A stretch of 64,000 nucleotides of DNA from Microbulbifer flavimaris (GCF_001641755.2 NZ_LRFG02000005.1:248001-312000); one strand, 5' to 3'. Positions 21,139 through 34,893 are shown, numbered from the stretch's first letter. Program-made: numbers and translations. Notes: generated by a model not told the origin, from the sequence alone.

Positions 21139-22563
21139 TTAGCCGTGCATATGCTCCAGCGCTTTACCATTCGTCTCATGCACCATTCGGATGACAAAGA
21201 TGACAGAGAGGCAGGCGAACAGCATATAGATGCCATAGGCCGCGGCAAGGCCGATGGCATGCAGCATCAGGGGGAAGCTCATGGTAATAAGGAAGTTGGC
21301 CCCCCACTGTGCCAGCCCCGCCACTGCCAGGCCCGAGCCCCGCATCCGATTGGGGAACATTTCTCCCAGCATGACCCACATCACCGGGCCCCACGACGCA
21401 TTGAAAAAGAAAACGTAGATATTGGCAGAAACCAGGGCGATCAGGCCCATGGTGTCTGAGAGCAGCAGTCGCCCGCTGGCGTCGAGCTGGGCGGTGGTGA
21501 ACGACAGGCAGACAAGGGCGAGGGATGCCGCCATACCGACCGAACCGGCCAGGAGTAATGGCTTGCGGCCAATCTTGTCGATCAGGCTGATGGTGATCAG
21601 GCATGCGGCAATACTGATTCCACCGGAGATGATGTTGATCATCAGTGCATCTGACTCGGAAAAGCCTACCGATTGCCAGAGCACGGCGCCGTAGTAAAAG
21701 ACCACGTTGATGCCCACAAGCTGTTGCAGTACCGCGAGCCCCAGGCCGACCCAGACGATACGACGAATCTTGCCCGCTTGATCAAGCAGGCCCCGCAGTC
21801 GGGGACGGTGCTCGCCCACGGTGGTCGATTCCAGTTCGGTCAGCTTCAGGGCAACCTCCCGTGAGTCGGGGGTCAGGCGCTCAAGGACATCGCGGGCACG
21901 TTGTAGCTGGCCGGACAGCGCCAGGTAGCGGGGGCTCTCCGGAATCCATAGCAGCGCCACTAGAAACAGGGTGGCGGGCACTATCTCGACCCAGAACATC
22001 CAGCGCCAGGCGTCCAGCCCCAGCCACCAGTCAGTGGTGGCGGAGCCCGCGACTTTGGCCAGCAGGTAGTTGCTCACGAAAGCGGCAAAAAGCCCAGAGA
22101 TAATGGCGATCTGCTGAATTGTGGCGAGCCGCCCCCGCCAGCGCGCCGGCGCCACCTCGCTGATGTAGGCTGGAGCCAGCACGCTGGCGGCACCGACGGC
22201 GAGGCCGCCGAGTATCCGGTAGCTCACGAATTCCATCGAGGAGGCGGCGATCCCGGAGCCCCAGGCGCTCACCAGAAAGCAGGCTGCGGTGACAAGCAGG
22301 ACCGGTTTGCGGCCCCAGAAATCCGCGATGCGACCAGCGAAGAAGGCGCCGGCCGCACAGCCCAGTAGCATGGAAGCTACATTAAAGCCCGTACCGGCGC
22401 TGTTGGAGTTGAAGGCCTGTTGCAGCCCGTCAACGGTGCCATTGATGACGCCGCTGTCAAAGCCGAACAGGAATCCGCCAATGGTGGCGATGCTGCAGAT
22501 CAGTAAGATGAAGAGTTGGGGGCGTTCCGCTTCGGTGGCGAGGCGGTCATGTGTTGCTTCCAT
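21139..22563 (-). CDS. MFS sugar porter family transporter
   Basis: This 474-residue, 12-helix permease of the sugar porter family probably imports a hexose or pentose by proton symport. Hallmarks are GFLFGFDSGVINGTVDGLQ in helix 1, RIADFWGRKPVLL after helix 2, PESPRYLALSGQ after helix 6, LQQLVGINVVFYYGAVLW in helix 7 and DKIGRKPLLLAG after helix 8. The QQ...N..FYY motif is part of the sugar-binding site in XylE/GLUT proteins. No sugar catabolic genes adjoin it, so the substrate is unknown. It is divergent from the exported DJ-1 protein. Confidence 0.93.
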   Translation of the reverse strand: MEATHDRLATEAERPQLFILLICSIATIGGFLFGFDSGVINGTVDGLQQAFNSNSAGTGFNVASMLLGCAAGAFFAGRIADFWGRKPVLLVTAACFLVSAWGSGIAASSMEFVSYRILGGLAVGAASVLAPAYISEVAPARWRGRLATIQQIAIISGLFAAFVSNYLLAKVAGSATTDWWLGLDAWRWMFWVEIVPATLFLVALLWIPESPRYLALSGQLQRARDVLERLTPDSREVALKLTELESTTVGEHRPRLRGLLDQAGKIRRIVWVGLGLAVLQQLVGINVVFYYGAVLWQSVGFSESDALMINIISGGISIAACLITISLIDKIGRKPLLLAGSVGMAASLALVCLSFTTAQLDASGRLLLSDTMGLIALVSANIYVFFFNASWGPVMWVMLGEMFPNRMRGSGLAVAGLAQWGANFLITMSFPLMLHAIGLAAAYGIYMLFACLSVIFVIRMVHETNGKALEHMHG

Positions 22564-22727
22564 GGGTTATTCTCCCGTTATCTCTCGTTATTGTTTGTTT
22601 TCCTCGATTGTCGCACTGTTCAGTTGCTGGTTCGGAGGAGTGAGCTCGCTCCCGCGTCGTGGCGCCCTGTTTTTGCGGCAGGCTGGGTGCCATGCAGGAA
22701 ATTGATGACTCATATCCAAACTCTGCA

Positions 22728-22748
22728 ATTCCCGAATGGCTCGGGAAT
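22728..22748. promoter_or_regulatory. Palindrome in the divergent transporter/DJ-1 promoter region
   Basis: ATTCCCGA (22728-22735) and its exact complement (22741-22748) flank a 5-nt spacer. This is an operator-like shape located 41 bp before the DJ-1 start and 165 bp before the transporter start. No binding protein can be named. Confidence 0.35.
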
Positions 22749-22788
22749 GCTTACTGTTACCCAACAGTTTTGAAGGGAAAATTTGAAG

Positions 22789-23565
<777 letters not shown>

Positions 23566-23762
23566 ACACAAGGCTGATCGGGATTCACTTCTCCGGGCCT
23601 CCTCTCGCCAGGGGCGTCCGGGCTCCGGGTAAGCTGGGGTAAACTGTGCCAACCTGCCGGCGCAGCGCAGGCGGTCAGATCCGCGTCTGGTCGTTGTGTG
23701 AGAGGCGCGCTGTCCCGGCTTCAGTCATTCAGTGGCCCCGGCATGGGGGAGGGCAAGGCAAC

Positions 23763-25067
23763 TTGGGCGACCAGACACTCGACCTTCAGGATACCCTCCG
23801 GGCATTTCTCGCCGGTTTCCCCTGTCGGGGACGCCGCTGGGTGGCCTTGAGTGGTGGTCTGGACTCCACCGTTTTGTTGCACCTGCTGTCCGCTGAGGGG
23901 GAGCCCGTGTCTGCCGTGCATGTACATCATGGCCTGTCCCCGAACGCCGATGAATGGGCCGACCACTGTGCCGAGCTGGCTGACTCTCTTGGTATTCCGC
24001 TGGTTACCCGGCAGGTGGTGGTGGAGGCCTCGGCGGGACTTGAGGCGGCAGCCCGGGATGCCCGCTACGGTGTGTTTGATCAGTTACTGGAGCCCGGTGA
24101 CCAGCTGTTGCTGGCTCATCACGGGGACGACCAGGTCGAGACTTTCTTTTTGCGGTTGTTGCGTGGCGCTGGCCCCCAGGGGCTCAGTGGCATGCGCAGT
24201 TGTCGCTCGTTGGGGCGCGGGACACTGCTGAGGCCGCTGTTGAATGTCGCCCGCAGTGAGCTCGAGTCCTATGCCCGGGAGCACGAGCTCAGCTGGGTAG
24301 AGGACGAGAGCAACCGCGACCTGCGTTTTGACCGCAATTATTTGCGCACCCGGGTATTGCCGCTGTTGAGTGACCGGTGGCCCCTTCGGCACCGTGTCCA
24401 GCGGGCTGCCCGTAACCTGGAGGAGAGTGCGGTTCTGTTGCGGGAGCTGGCCAAGTCAGACCTCAGTGATTGCCGGCGCCGGCCCGAGCGCCTGGGCGAG
24501 TCAATCGCCCTGGAGTTGTTCCTGGCCCTGCGCCCCGAGCGTCAGCGCAACCTGTTGCGCAGTTGGGCGGAATCTCTCGGTGGGGCCTGGCCCAGCGCCC
24601 TGCAGCTGGCGGAGCTGGATCAGCAGCTCGCCAGTGCCGAGGCGGACCGGCAACCGGCGGTGCCCCTGGGCCGGATGGTGGCGAGACGTTTCCGTGACCG
24701 CCTTTTCCTGACGCCGGCCCTGCCGGAGCTGCCGGGCAGCTTCTCGGTCATGTGGGACGGCCAAAGCGTGCTGCAGTTGGCCGGCAGGGGCTGCCTCGGG
24801 AGGCTTCCCGACTGGCCGGCCGCGCTGTACCGGGTCACTTTTCGCCGGGGCGGTGAACGGGCGCGGCCGCTGGAGCGCCAGCACTCACAGACTCTGAAGA
24901 AGCTGATGCAGGAGTATGGTCTCGAGCCATGGCTGCGGGACCGTGTTCCGCTAATCTTTGAAGGGGAGCGGTTACTCGCCGTGGGCGATCTGTTCCTGTG
25001 TGACGGGTGGGAGGGAGATGCCCCGCAGGCCCTCCCGGATTGGCGGCCGCTGGCGTTTTTTGATTGA
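23763..25067 (+). CDS. tilS: tRNA(Ile)-lysidine synthase
   Basis: TilS attaches lysine to C34 of the tRNA(Ile) CAU anticodon so that it reads AUA. The PP-loop ATP pyrophosphatase motif SGGLDST is at residues 30-36. AVHVHHGLSPNADEWADHC and LLLAHHGDDQVETFFLRLLRGAG follow as expected, and a C-terminal TilS substrate domain ends the protein. With the TTG start at 23763, preceded by a GGGAGGGCAAGG site, the protein is 434 residues with about 30 residues before the loop, close to the E. coli layout. A longer start (GTG 23646) would add a non-conserved N-terminus. Confidence 0.93.
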   Translation: MGDQTLDLQDTLRAFLAGFPCRGRRWVALSGGLDSTVLLHLLSAEGEPVSAVHVHHGLSPNADEWADHCAELADSLGIPLVTRQVVVEASAGLEAAARDARYGVFDQLLEPGDQLLLAHHGDDQVETFFLRLLRGAGPQGLSGMRSCRSLGRGTLLRPLLNVARSELESYAREHELSWVEDESNRDLRFDRNYLRTRVLPLLSDRWPLRHRVQRAARNLEESAVLLRELAKSDLSDCRRRPERLGESIALELFLALRPERQRNLLRSWAESLGGAWPSALQLAELDQQLASAEADRQPAVPLGRMVARRFRDRLFLTPALPELPGSFSVMWDGQSVLQLAGRGCLGRLPDWPAALYRVTFRRGGERARPLERQHSQTLKKLMQEYGLEPWLRDRVPLIFEGERLLAVGDLFLCDGWEGDAPQALPDWRPLAFFD

Positions 25068-25178
25068 GGCGAATGCCCTGTTCTGGTAGTCTGGCGTCCC
25101 ATCCCAAGGCAGCGGGAGACGCTCGAGCGTCTGGCCGTGCCGACCCCGCAAACCCGATCTCATCGGGCATTCAACTGA

Positions 25179-26831
<1,653 letters not shown>

Positions 26832-26868
26832 CAGGACAAAAGCAGGGGCCTGCCTGCAGGTAAATTGA

Positions 26869-27762
<894 letters not shown>

Positions 27763-27813
27763 TCGCTGTTACCGCATTAGCGCGACTTTGTAACGTGCTG
27801 CGAAAGCGCTGGT

Positions 27814-27907
27814 GCCGGAGGGAGATATCGAGACTGTCTGCGAGAGGGATCTCGCGGACAAGCCTCCAGGGAGGGATTCACGGCGTGTCTCGATATCTCC
27901 CTCTGGC
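27814..27907. repeat. Large extragenic palindrome between kdsA and eno
   Basis: Outer arms of 21 nt (27814-27834 and 27887-27907) are complementary with a single G-U pair. Inside is a second hairpin (GCGAGA-GGGA-TCTCGC, about 27840-27855), then a segment with GCCTCCAGGGAGGGATTCACGGCG. The form resembles the repeated extragenic palindromes scattered in marine gammaproteobacterial genomes. Function is unknown; it may end or stabilise the kdsA transcript. Confidence 0.65.
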
Positions 27908-27963
27908 AGTGGCGATGCCACTACAGTGGGACAGTGCATAAAATAGAACAAAATATTTACTAG

Positions 27964-29286
<1,323 letters not shown>

Positions 29287-29381
29287 GTGCGGTGGGGAGA
29301 ACGGAAGCCTGCTGACCCCGTTGTAAAGCGGGCTACCGTTTCTCCGCAGATACTCCGCCGCGCATTAACCGGATAGTGCCA

Positions 29382-29672
29382 ATGAAGTGGCTGCTGGCAA
29401 TATTGACCATCCTGCTGGTGACTTTCCAATACCGCTTGTGGGTAGGGGAGGGGAGTTTTGCGGAAGTGTCCCGGCTGAAGCGCGAGTTGGCGGAGCAGCA
29501 GGAGAAGAACGCCGTTCTCAGCAGGGCCAATCGCCAGCTGTTGCGGGAGGTGCGCAGCCTCAAGGAAGGCACCGATGGCGTTGAGGCAAAGGCCCGCTAC
29601 GACCTCGGTCTGATCAGGGAGGGCGAAACCCTGTTCATCTTCATGCAACCCGAAGAGGAAGAAACGGAGTGA
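29382..29672 (+). CDS. ftsB: Cell division protein FtsB
   Basis: This 96-residue bitopic protein has one N-terminal membrane helix (residues about 3-18, MKWLLAILTILLVTFQYRLW). A coiled coil follows (EVSRLKRELAEQQEKNAVLS) and then the conserved tail ARYDLGLIREGETLF. FtsB joins FtsL and FtsQ in the divisome. ATG 29382 is preferred over the in-frame GTG at 29376. The stop overlaps the GTG start of ispD. Confidence 0.95.
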   Translation: MKWLLAILTILLVTFQYRLWVGEGSFAEVSRLKRELAEQQEKNAVLSRANRQLLREVRSLKEGTDGVEAKARYDLGLIREGETLFIFMQPEEEETE

Positions 29673-30388
29673 TTTCCGGCTACTGGGTGGTCGTCCCCGC
29701 GGCCGGGGCCGGCCGGCGAATGGGGGCGGACCAACCCAAGCAGTATCTGCCGCTTCTCGGCCGTCCCATATTGTCTCTGACCCTGCGCAACATACTGACC
29801 TGGCCCGGGCTGGCTGGAGTCGTAGTGGCAATTTCCGCAGATGATCGCGACTTTGAACACCTGCCGGAAGCCCGCGATTCCCGTGTGCATCCTGTTCAGG
29901 GTGGGGCAGAGCGGGCCGATTCCGTGCTTGCCGCCCTCAATTTTCTTGCCCCGAAGGTGTCCCCCGCTACCCAGGTTCTCGTGCACGATGCAGCGCGCCC
30001 CTGTGTCGCGGTGGAGGATATTGAAGCACTGTTGGCGGCAGAGTCAGCGTCTGCACTGCTGGCCCGGCCGGCCAGTGATACGGTCAAACTGGGGCAGAAA
30101 TCTGCTGCGGGGATCTCCAGTATCGAGAAGACCCTGGACCGCTCCCGGATCTGGCTGGCGCAGACTCCCCAGCGGGCGCCTTTGTCGCGACTGCACAGTG
30201 CGCTGCGGGAAGCGCTGGAGCGGGGTGACCCGGTCACTGATGAAGCCAGTGCCCTCGAATTTGCCGGCGACCACCCTCAGCTGGTGCTGGGCCGCAGTGA
30301 TAATCTCAAACTGACGCATCCTGAGGATATACCCCTGGCAGAGGCGGTACTGCGCCTCAGGTTTGCAGCCGTGGAAGGCAATCGTTGA
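29669..30388 (+). CDS. ispD: 2-C-methyl-D-erythritol 4-phosphate cytidylyltransferase
   Basis: IspD makes CDP-methylerythritol in the non-mevalonate isoprenoid pathway. The CTP-binding segment [31 protein letters not shown] and the TPQRAPL motif are present. The 239-residue length is normal. It starts with GTG overlapping the ftsB stop (GTGA) and its stop overlaps the ispF start, so ftsB-ispD-ispF are translationally coupled. Confidence 0.97.
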   Translation: MISGYWVVVPAAGAGRRMGADQPKQYLPLLGRPILSLTLRNILTWPGLAGVVVAISADDRDFEHLPEARDSRVHPVQGGAERADSVLAALNFLAPKVSPATQVLVHDAARPCVAVEDIEALLAAESASALLARPASDTVKLGQKSAAGISSIEKTLDRSRIWLAQTPQRAPLSRLHSALREALERGDPVTDEASALEFAGDHPQLVLGRSDNLKLTHPEDIPLAEAVLRLRFAAVEGNR

Positions 30389-30885
30389 TGAATTTACGAA
30401 TCGGACAGGGCTTTGATGTCCATGCCTTCTGTGACGGTGACCATGTGATGCTCGGGGGCGTGCGTATCCCTTGTGAGCGGGGGCTGAAAGCCCACTCCGA
30501 TGGTGATGTCTTATTGCACGCCCTCGCGGATGCATTGCTGGGAGCGCTGGCCCTGGGTGATATCGGTCATCATTTTCCAGATAACGATCCGAACTACTCC
30601 GGGGCCGATAGCCGCCAGCTGCTGTGCCATGTAATGGGGCTGGTAAAAGTGCAGGGCTACCATTTGATCAACGCCGACTGCACGTTGATTGCCCAGGCCC
30701 CCAAAATGGCTCCGCATATCCAAGACATGCGCACCAACATTGCCGAAGATTGTGGTACAGACGTCAATGCCATTAGCGTCAAGGCCACCACCACCGAGCG
30801 TCTCGGCTTTACCGGTCGGGGTGAGGGTATTGCCGCCCAGGCCGCAGTTTTGCTGGCTTTATCCGAAGGAAAAACTGGCTCGTGA
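30388..30885 (+). CDS. ispF: 2-C-methyl-D-erythritol 2,4-cyclodiphosphate synthase
   Basis: The 165-residue trimeric zinc enzyme acts two steps after IspD. Metal-ligand and family motifs are GQGFDVHAF, the segment [20 protein letters not shown], and [10 protein letters not shown]. The C-terminal signature [22 protein letters not shown] is intact. ATG 30388 shares a base with the ispD stop. The stop overlaps or abuts the truD start. Confidence 0.97.
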   Translation: MNLRIGQGFDVHAFCDGDHVMLGGVRIPCERGLKAHSDGDVLLHALADALLGALALGDIGHHFPDNDPNYSGADSRQLLCHVMGLVKVQGYHLINADCTLIAQAPKMAPHIQDMRTNIAEDCGTDVNAISVKATTTERLGFTGRGEGIAAQAAVLLALSEGKTGS

Positions 30886-30887
30886 CT

Positions 30888-31925
30888 ATGTCCTCTGGGT
30901 CTTCTGGGTCTTCTGGGTCCTCTGGGTCCTCTGGGTCCTCTGGGTCTTCTGCGTCTGCTGCTCCCGGATGGGATCTGGACTGGCCCCGTGCGCTCGGTGG
31001 GGCAGCGATCGAGGCGGATTTTCGCAGTATTCCCGAGGACTTCGTTGTCGAGGAGCTGGCGGCGCCGCCGGTCGATGACGGCGGAGAGCATGTCTATCTG
31101 CAGGTTCGCAAGCGCGGTGCCAACACCAATTGGGTCGCCCAGCAACTGGCCAGGGCTGCCGGCGTTCGTCCGGGGGATATCGGGTTTTACGGGCTGAAGG
31201 ATCGCCACGCGGTCACCACGCAGTGGTTCAGTGTCTGGCTGGGGCAGAAGAGTGCGCCCGACTGGAGCCAGCTGAATTCTGACGAGATCGCCATCCTGAA
31301 TGTGTTTCGCGGTCCCCGTAAGCTCCGCCGCGGCGAGCACGTGGGCAACCGGTTTGTGATTACCCTGCGCAACGTGCGGGGTGATCGCGATCAGGCGGAG
31401 TCCGTTCTTGAACGCCTCGGTGAGGGAGTGCCCAACTATTTCGGCGAACAGCGTTTCGGCCGCGAAGGGGGCAATCTGGATCTGGCGTTGCGGATTGCAG
31501 AGGACAATGTGCGGGTTAGGCGCAGTGACAGGGCCTTTGCCATGTCCGCAGCGCGCAGCTGGCTTTTCAATCAAGTGCTGGCGGAACGGGTGCGTCGCGA
31601 CTGCTGGCGGCAGGCGATGCCGGGGGAACCCATCGAAGAGCCGTCCGGTCCCTTGTGGGGGCGCGGGCGCAACCCGGCCGCTGCGGAGCTTGCAACCCTG
31701 GAGTCCTCCGTCACAGATCAGTGGAAGGGGCTCTGTGACTGGCTGGAGCACTGTGGCCTGCAGCAGGAGCGACGCGCTTTGCTACTGCGTCCGGATGGCT
31801 ACGGCTTCAATTGGCAGGGGGACAACCTGGAGCTGGCATTCGCTCTGCCGCCGGGTGCATTTGCCACTGCGGTATTGCGGGAGCTCGCGGTGCTGGCCAA
31901 TGAGAGCGGCGCCAACATAAAATAG
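30888..31925 (+). CDS. truD: tRNA pseudouridine(13) synthase
   Basis: This enzyme of about 345 residues modifies U13 of tRNA(Glu). The catalytic motif GFYGLKDRHAVTTQWFS contains the conserved Asp, and NYFGEQRFG is present further on. The N-terminus is unusual: right after the start, six Ser-Ser-Gly units and one Ser-Ser-Ala precede the normal fold (WPRALGGAAIEADFRSIPEDF). An in-frame GTG at 30882 overlaps the ispF stop (GTGA) and could be the real start, adding two residues. The Ser/Gly extension has no counterpart in E. coli TruD as I know it. Confidence 0.94.
   Translation: MSSGSSGSSGSSGSSGSSGSSASAAPGWDLDWPRALGGAAIEADFRSIPEDFVVEELAAPPVDDGGEHVYLQVRKRGANTNWVAQQLARAAGVRPGDIGFYGLKDRHAVTTQWFSVWLGQKSAPDWSQLNSDEIAILNVFRGPRKLRRGEHVGNRFVITLRNVRGDRDQAESVLERLGEGVPNYFGEQRFGREGGNLDLALRIAEDNVRVRRSDRAFAMSAARSWLFNQVLAERVRRDCWRQAMPGEPIEEPSGPLWGRGRNPAAAELATLESSVTDQWKGLCDWLEHCGLQQERRALLLRPDGYGFNWQGDNLELAFALPPGAFATAVLRELAVLANESGANIK
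30891..30953 (+). repeat. Nine-bp tandem repeat at the truD 5' end
   Basis: Six copies of TCYTCTGGG (30891-30944) plus one variant TCTTCTGCG (30945-30953) lie immediately after the ATG. Each encodes Ser-Ser-Gly (last one Ser-Ser-Ala). Copy-number change would keep the frame and only alter the length of a flexible N-terminal tail. Confidence 0.95.
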
Positions 31926-31999
31926 AGCTACAACAATAACCGGCCCTCGTGCCGGCACTTCGGAGCCAAGGGCGGCTACCGGCATTTAATAGGGGTAAT

Positions 32000-32671
32000 A
32001 TGGATCGCTTGAAACGTGAGGGGCTGGGGATGACTTCCCAGCGAACCCGCAACCGGCTGATTCAGCGACTGCGGGAAGAGGGAATCAGCAATGAGGCCGT
32101 GCTCGATGTCATGGCCTCAACCCCCCGACATCTCTTTCTGGACGAAGCCTTGGCCATCCGTGCCTACGAGGACACTTCCCTGCCCATCGGTTACGGGCAG
32201 ACGATTTCACAACCCTATATCGTCGCCCGCATGACCGAACTTTTGTTGAGCCGGGCGAAATCCCTGCACCGGGTTCTGGAGGTTGGAACCGGGTCCGGTT
32301 ACCAGGCGGCCATTCTGGCGCGCCTGGTGGACAAGCTCTATTCCGTCGAGCGCATCGGGCCGTTACTGGAAAAAGCCCGGCAACGTTTGCGGGAGCTGGG
32401 TCTCTACAACCTGGAGACCAGCCTCAGCGCCGGCGGGTTTGGCTGGCCGGAAAAGGGCCCTTATGACGCCATTCTGGCTGCTGCCTCCCCGGCCTCCGTA
32501 CCTGCCGAGCTCAAGGAGCAGCTGGGCCCCGATGGGGTCCTGGTCATGCCCGTTGGCAACGAGCGTCAATTCCTGACTATCATCACGCGCCGTGGCGACA
32601 GCGAACAGTTTGATGTGGAGAGGCTTGAGCCGGTGCGCTTTGTGCCACTTCTGGGCGGTGTCGTCCGATGA
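32000..32671 (+). CDS. pcm: Protein-L-isoaspartate O-methyltransferase
   Basis: The 223-residue enzyme methylates isoaspartyl residues in damaged proteins so they can revert to aspartate. It has the SAM-binding motif VLEVGTGSGYQAAILA. The family piece LPIGYGQTISQPYIVARMTELL is also present. ATG 32000 follows an AGGGG site; the in-frame extension to 31949 lacks conserved sequence. Its stop overlaps the DUF368 start (ATGA). In Pseudomonas surE separates truD and pcm, but here the gap is only 74 bp. Confidence 0.96.
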   Translation: MDRLKREGLGMTSQRTRNRLIQRLREEGISNEAVLDVMASTPRHLFLDEALAIRAYEDTSLPIGYGQTISQPYIVARMTELLLSRAKSLHRVLEVGTGSGYQAAILARLVDKLYSVERIGPLLEKARQRLRELGLYNLETSLSAGGFGWPEKGPYDAILAAASPASVPAELKEQLGPDGVLVMPVGNERQFLTIITRRGDSEQFDVERLEPVRFVPLLGGVVR

Positions 32672-33606
32672 GGCTGCGCGAGAGCCGCCTGTGGGGCGTT
32701 GCTGCCAGGGGAATGGCCATGGGGGCTGCCGATGTGGTGCCCGGTGTTTCGGGTGGCACCATCGCCTTTATCACGGGCATCTACCAGGAGTTGCTCGACT
32801 CCATCAGCCGTGTCGGCCCGCACGCCCTGACGGTACTGCGGCGCCACGGCTTGGTGGTTGCCTGGCAATATATCAACGGCAGTTTCCTGCTGTCATTGTT
32901 CGCCGGCATCCTGATCAGCGTCGTCAGCCTTGCCCGCCTGATCGGTTACCTGCTCGATACCTACCCGATTGCGGTCTGGGGCTTCTTTTTCGGGCTCGTG
33001 CTCGCGTCAGTCATCCCTGTTCTGCGGCGGGTGCCCCGCTGGAACACCGGGGCGCTGTTCTACGTGCTGCTAGGGGTGCTGATCGCGATAGGGGTCAGTG
33101 AATTACGGCCCGCTCAGGTACCGGCGACGCCACTGACCCTGTTTCTCTCCGGCGCACTTGCGATCTGTGCCATGATCCTGCCCGGCATTTCCGGCTCTTT
33201 TATCCTGCTCATGATCGGCATCTACCCCCATGTGCTGACGGCGGTGCACGAAATGCAGATCGTCAAGCTGCTGTGCTTCGCCGCTGGTGCTGTCACTGGT
33301 CTCATGCTGTTCAGCCGCCTGCTGTCCTGGCTGATGCATCATTACGTGGCGCGAACCCTGGCTTTCCTCGGCGGTATTCTTCTCGGCAGCCTGAAAATCA
33401 TCTGGCCATGGAAGCTGCCCACCGGGCAGGCTCCGGAAGCCGGGGACAAGCTGGCGCCCCTGATGTCCAACACCTCACCCTGGACCTACGCTGAAGTGAC
33501 CGGGGAAAGCAGCTACCTGCTGATTGCGGCGACAGCGGCCATGGTTGCTGCGATGATCGTCCTGACGGTGGATTTCTGGGGCCACAGGCAGGGCGCACGC
33601 CAATGA
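32668..33606 (+). CDS. DUF368 membrane protein, PopT-like undecaprenyl-phosphate translocase candidate
   Basis: The 312-residue polytopic protein has the DUF368 hallmark ADVVPGVSGGTIAFITGIYQ near the N-terminus. A second half-repeat, MILPGISGSFILLMIGIYPH, follows around residues 170-190. In Vibrio cholerae a DUF368 protein (PopT) is reported to flip undecaprenyl phosphate back to the cytoplasmic face, recycling the lipid carrier for peptidoglycan and O-antigen. That role is a family-based inference here. Translational overlap with pcm and position before nlpD place it in a stress/envelope operon. Confidence 0.88.
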   Translation: MRLRESRLWGVAARGMAMGAADVVPGVSGGTIAFITGIYQELLDSISRVGPHALTVLRRHGLVVAWQYINGSFLLSLFAGILISVVSLARLIGYLLDTYPIAVWGFFFGLVLASVIPVLRRVPRWNTGALFYVLLGVLIAIGVSELRPAQVPATPLTLFLSGALAICAMILPGISGSFILLMIGIYPHVLTAVHEMQIVKLLCFAAGAVTGLMLFSRLLSWLMHHYVARTLAFLGGILLGSLKIIWPWKLPTGQAPEAGDKLAPLMSNTSPWTYAEVTGESSYLLIAATAAMVAAMIVLTVDFWGHRQGARQ

Positions 33607-33626
33607 GGGGCGTGAAAAGCCCTTTT
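33606..33626 (+). terminator. Weak terminator-like hairpin after the DUF368 gene
   Basis: A 6-bp stem with one G-U pair (33606-33611 with 33619-33624) touches the stop codon and ends in TTTT. It is weak and may only partly separate pcm-DUF368 from nlpD. Confidence 0.3.
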
Positions 33627-33749
33627 GCCACATTTCAAGCTGCTGAGGATCGGAAAAATGGTATTTCCAACCCTGAAATGCGCACTGTTAAGCGAATTTT
33701 TTTAGATACTTTTCCCATAAATACGACCCCCTGATGTAAAAAGAGAATA

Positions 33750-34604
33750 ATGAAGTGTCGTCTTTTTCAACAATCTAGTGTTTTCAGCTGGCGGGACGTT
33801 GATCTCTTTTCCGGTCATCTTTTTCTGTCCGTGTTAAAGATATTAACCGTCGCTCTGGTGGGGTTGATAGTTGCTTCCTGCACCAGTCACCCGGCGCCGA
33901 CGCACTCACTTGGGCAGCCGCCGAGCCAGAGGATCAAGCACCACACCGTCAGTCGCGGCGAAACGCTGTATTCCATCGCCTGGCGATATGGCCAGGACTT
34001 TCGCCACCTGGCGGCCATCAATGGCATCGCGGCCCCTTACAGTATCTTCCCCGGCCAGCGTCTGCGCCTGGAGGGCAAAGCGTTGGTTTCCAGCCCCCGG
34101 CCAGCCCCGGCGCCGGTGCGAAAGAGTGCTCCGGCCGCAAAACCTGTGGCGCAAAAGCCATCCAGAAAAGTAGAAAGATCTTTACCGAAGAAAACTGTTC
34201 GCAAACTGCCCCAGCCCGTTTCAAACTCGAAAATTGTCTGGCGCTGGCCTGTCCGTGGTCCCCTGATCAGCACATTCCGGGCCAGGGACCCGTTGCGGAA
34301 GGGTGTTGATATCGCCGGGCAAAAGGGGGACTCTGTATCTGCAGCAGCCAATGGCACCGTGATCTACGCGGGAAGTGCGCTGAGAGGATACGGGAAGCTG
34401 CTGATCGTGAAGCACAATGAGGAATTCCTCAGTGCTTATGCCCACAACCACAAATTGCTTGTGAAAGAGGGCAGCGAAGTGAAGGCGGGGCAGAGGATCG
34501 CGGAACTGGGTTCAAGTGGTACAGACCGCAACAAGCTCCACTTCGAAATTCGCCGGAACGGTCAGCCAGTCGACCCGCTTTCCTACCTGCCGCGCAACCC
34601 GTGA
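33750..34604 (+). CDS. nlpD: NlpD-like LysM/M23 lipoprotein, amidase activator
   Basis: The protein has a lipoprotein signal with lipobox VASC (Cys44 from ATG 33750), a LysM peptidoglycan-binding domain (HHTVSRGETLYSIAWRYGQ, residues about 64-107), a basic Pro/Lys linker, and a C-terminal M23/LytM domain. The catalytic histidines of active M23 enzymes are replaced: KGVDIAG stands where HxGxD is expected and KLHFE where HLHFE is expected. This degenerate pattern is typical of NlpD, which activates the amidase AmiC during cell separation. GTG 33831 is an alternative start that would give a more usual short signal peptide. rpoS follows, as in most gammaproteobacteria. Confidence 0.92.
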   Translation: MKCRLFQQSSVFSWRDVDLFSGHLFLSVLKILTVALVGLIVASCTSHPAPTHSLGQPPSQRIKHHTVSRGETLYSIAWRYGQDFRHLAAINGIAAPYSIFPGQRLRLEGKALVSSPRPAPAPVRKSAPAAKPVAQKPSRKVERSLPKKTVRKLPQPVSNSKIVWRWPVRGPLISTFRARDPLRKGVDIAGQKGDSVSAAANGTVIYAGSALRGYGKLLIVKHNEEFLSAYAHNHKLLVKEGSEVKAGQRIAELGSSGTDRNKLHFEIRRNGQPVDPLSYLPRNP

Positions 34605-34621
34605 GGCGCCGACGGCCCTGT

Positions 34622-34643
34622 AAATAAAAACGGATTTTTATTT
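34622..34643. promoter_or_regulatory. AT-only hairpin between nlpD and rpoS
   Basis: A 9-bp stem made only of A-T pairs (34622-34630 with 34635-34643) encloses CGGA, 17 bp after the nlpD stop. It could be a weak terminator with a T-rich tail or part of an rpoS promoter. Confidence 0.35.
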
Positions 34644-34893
34644 TGTACCACTTGAGGTAGTCACCGGATTCGTGACCTGCCCAAGGTCGGCAGAGCAGGG
34701 CTAGAGCCTTTAGTCAGGTGCCTCCGCGTCTGACTCGATGTCCCCTCCCTGCAACAAATTGCCCAGGCAGTTTGTCCTTTCTCCGCCGTTCCTTGTGGTC
34801 GTCGAAACTGGCGACTGTCGCCCTGACAGCGACCCGCGTAGCGGCTCGGTTTCAGTGCGACTGAGACTGGCAAATTTACAAGGAGTTGGGGAA

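Noticed and set aside
30891..30953. CRISPR-like or phase-variation repeat
   Set aside because: Units are 9 bp without spacers, and copy changes keep the frame, so neither fits.
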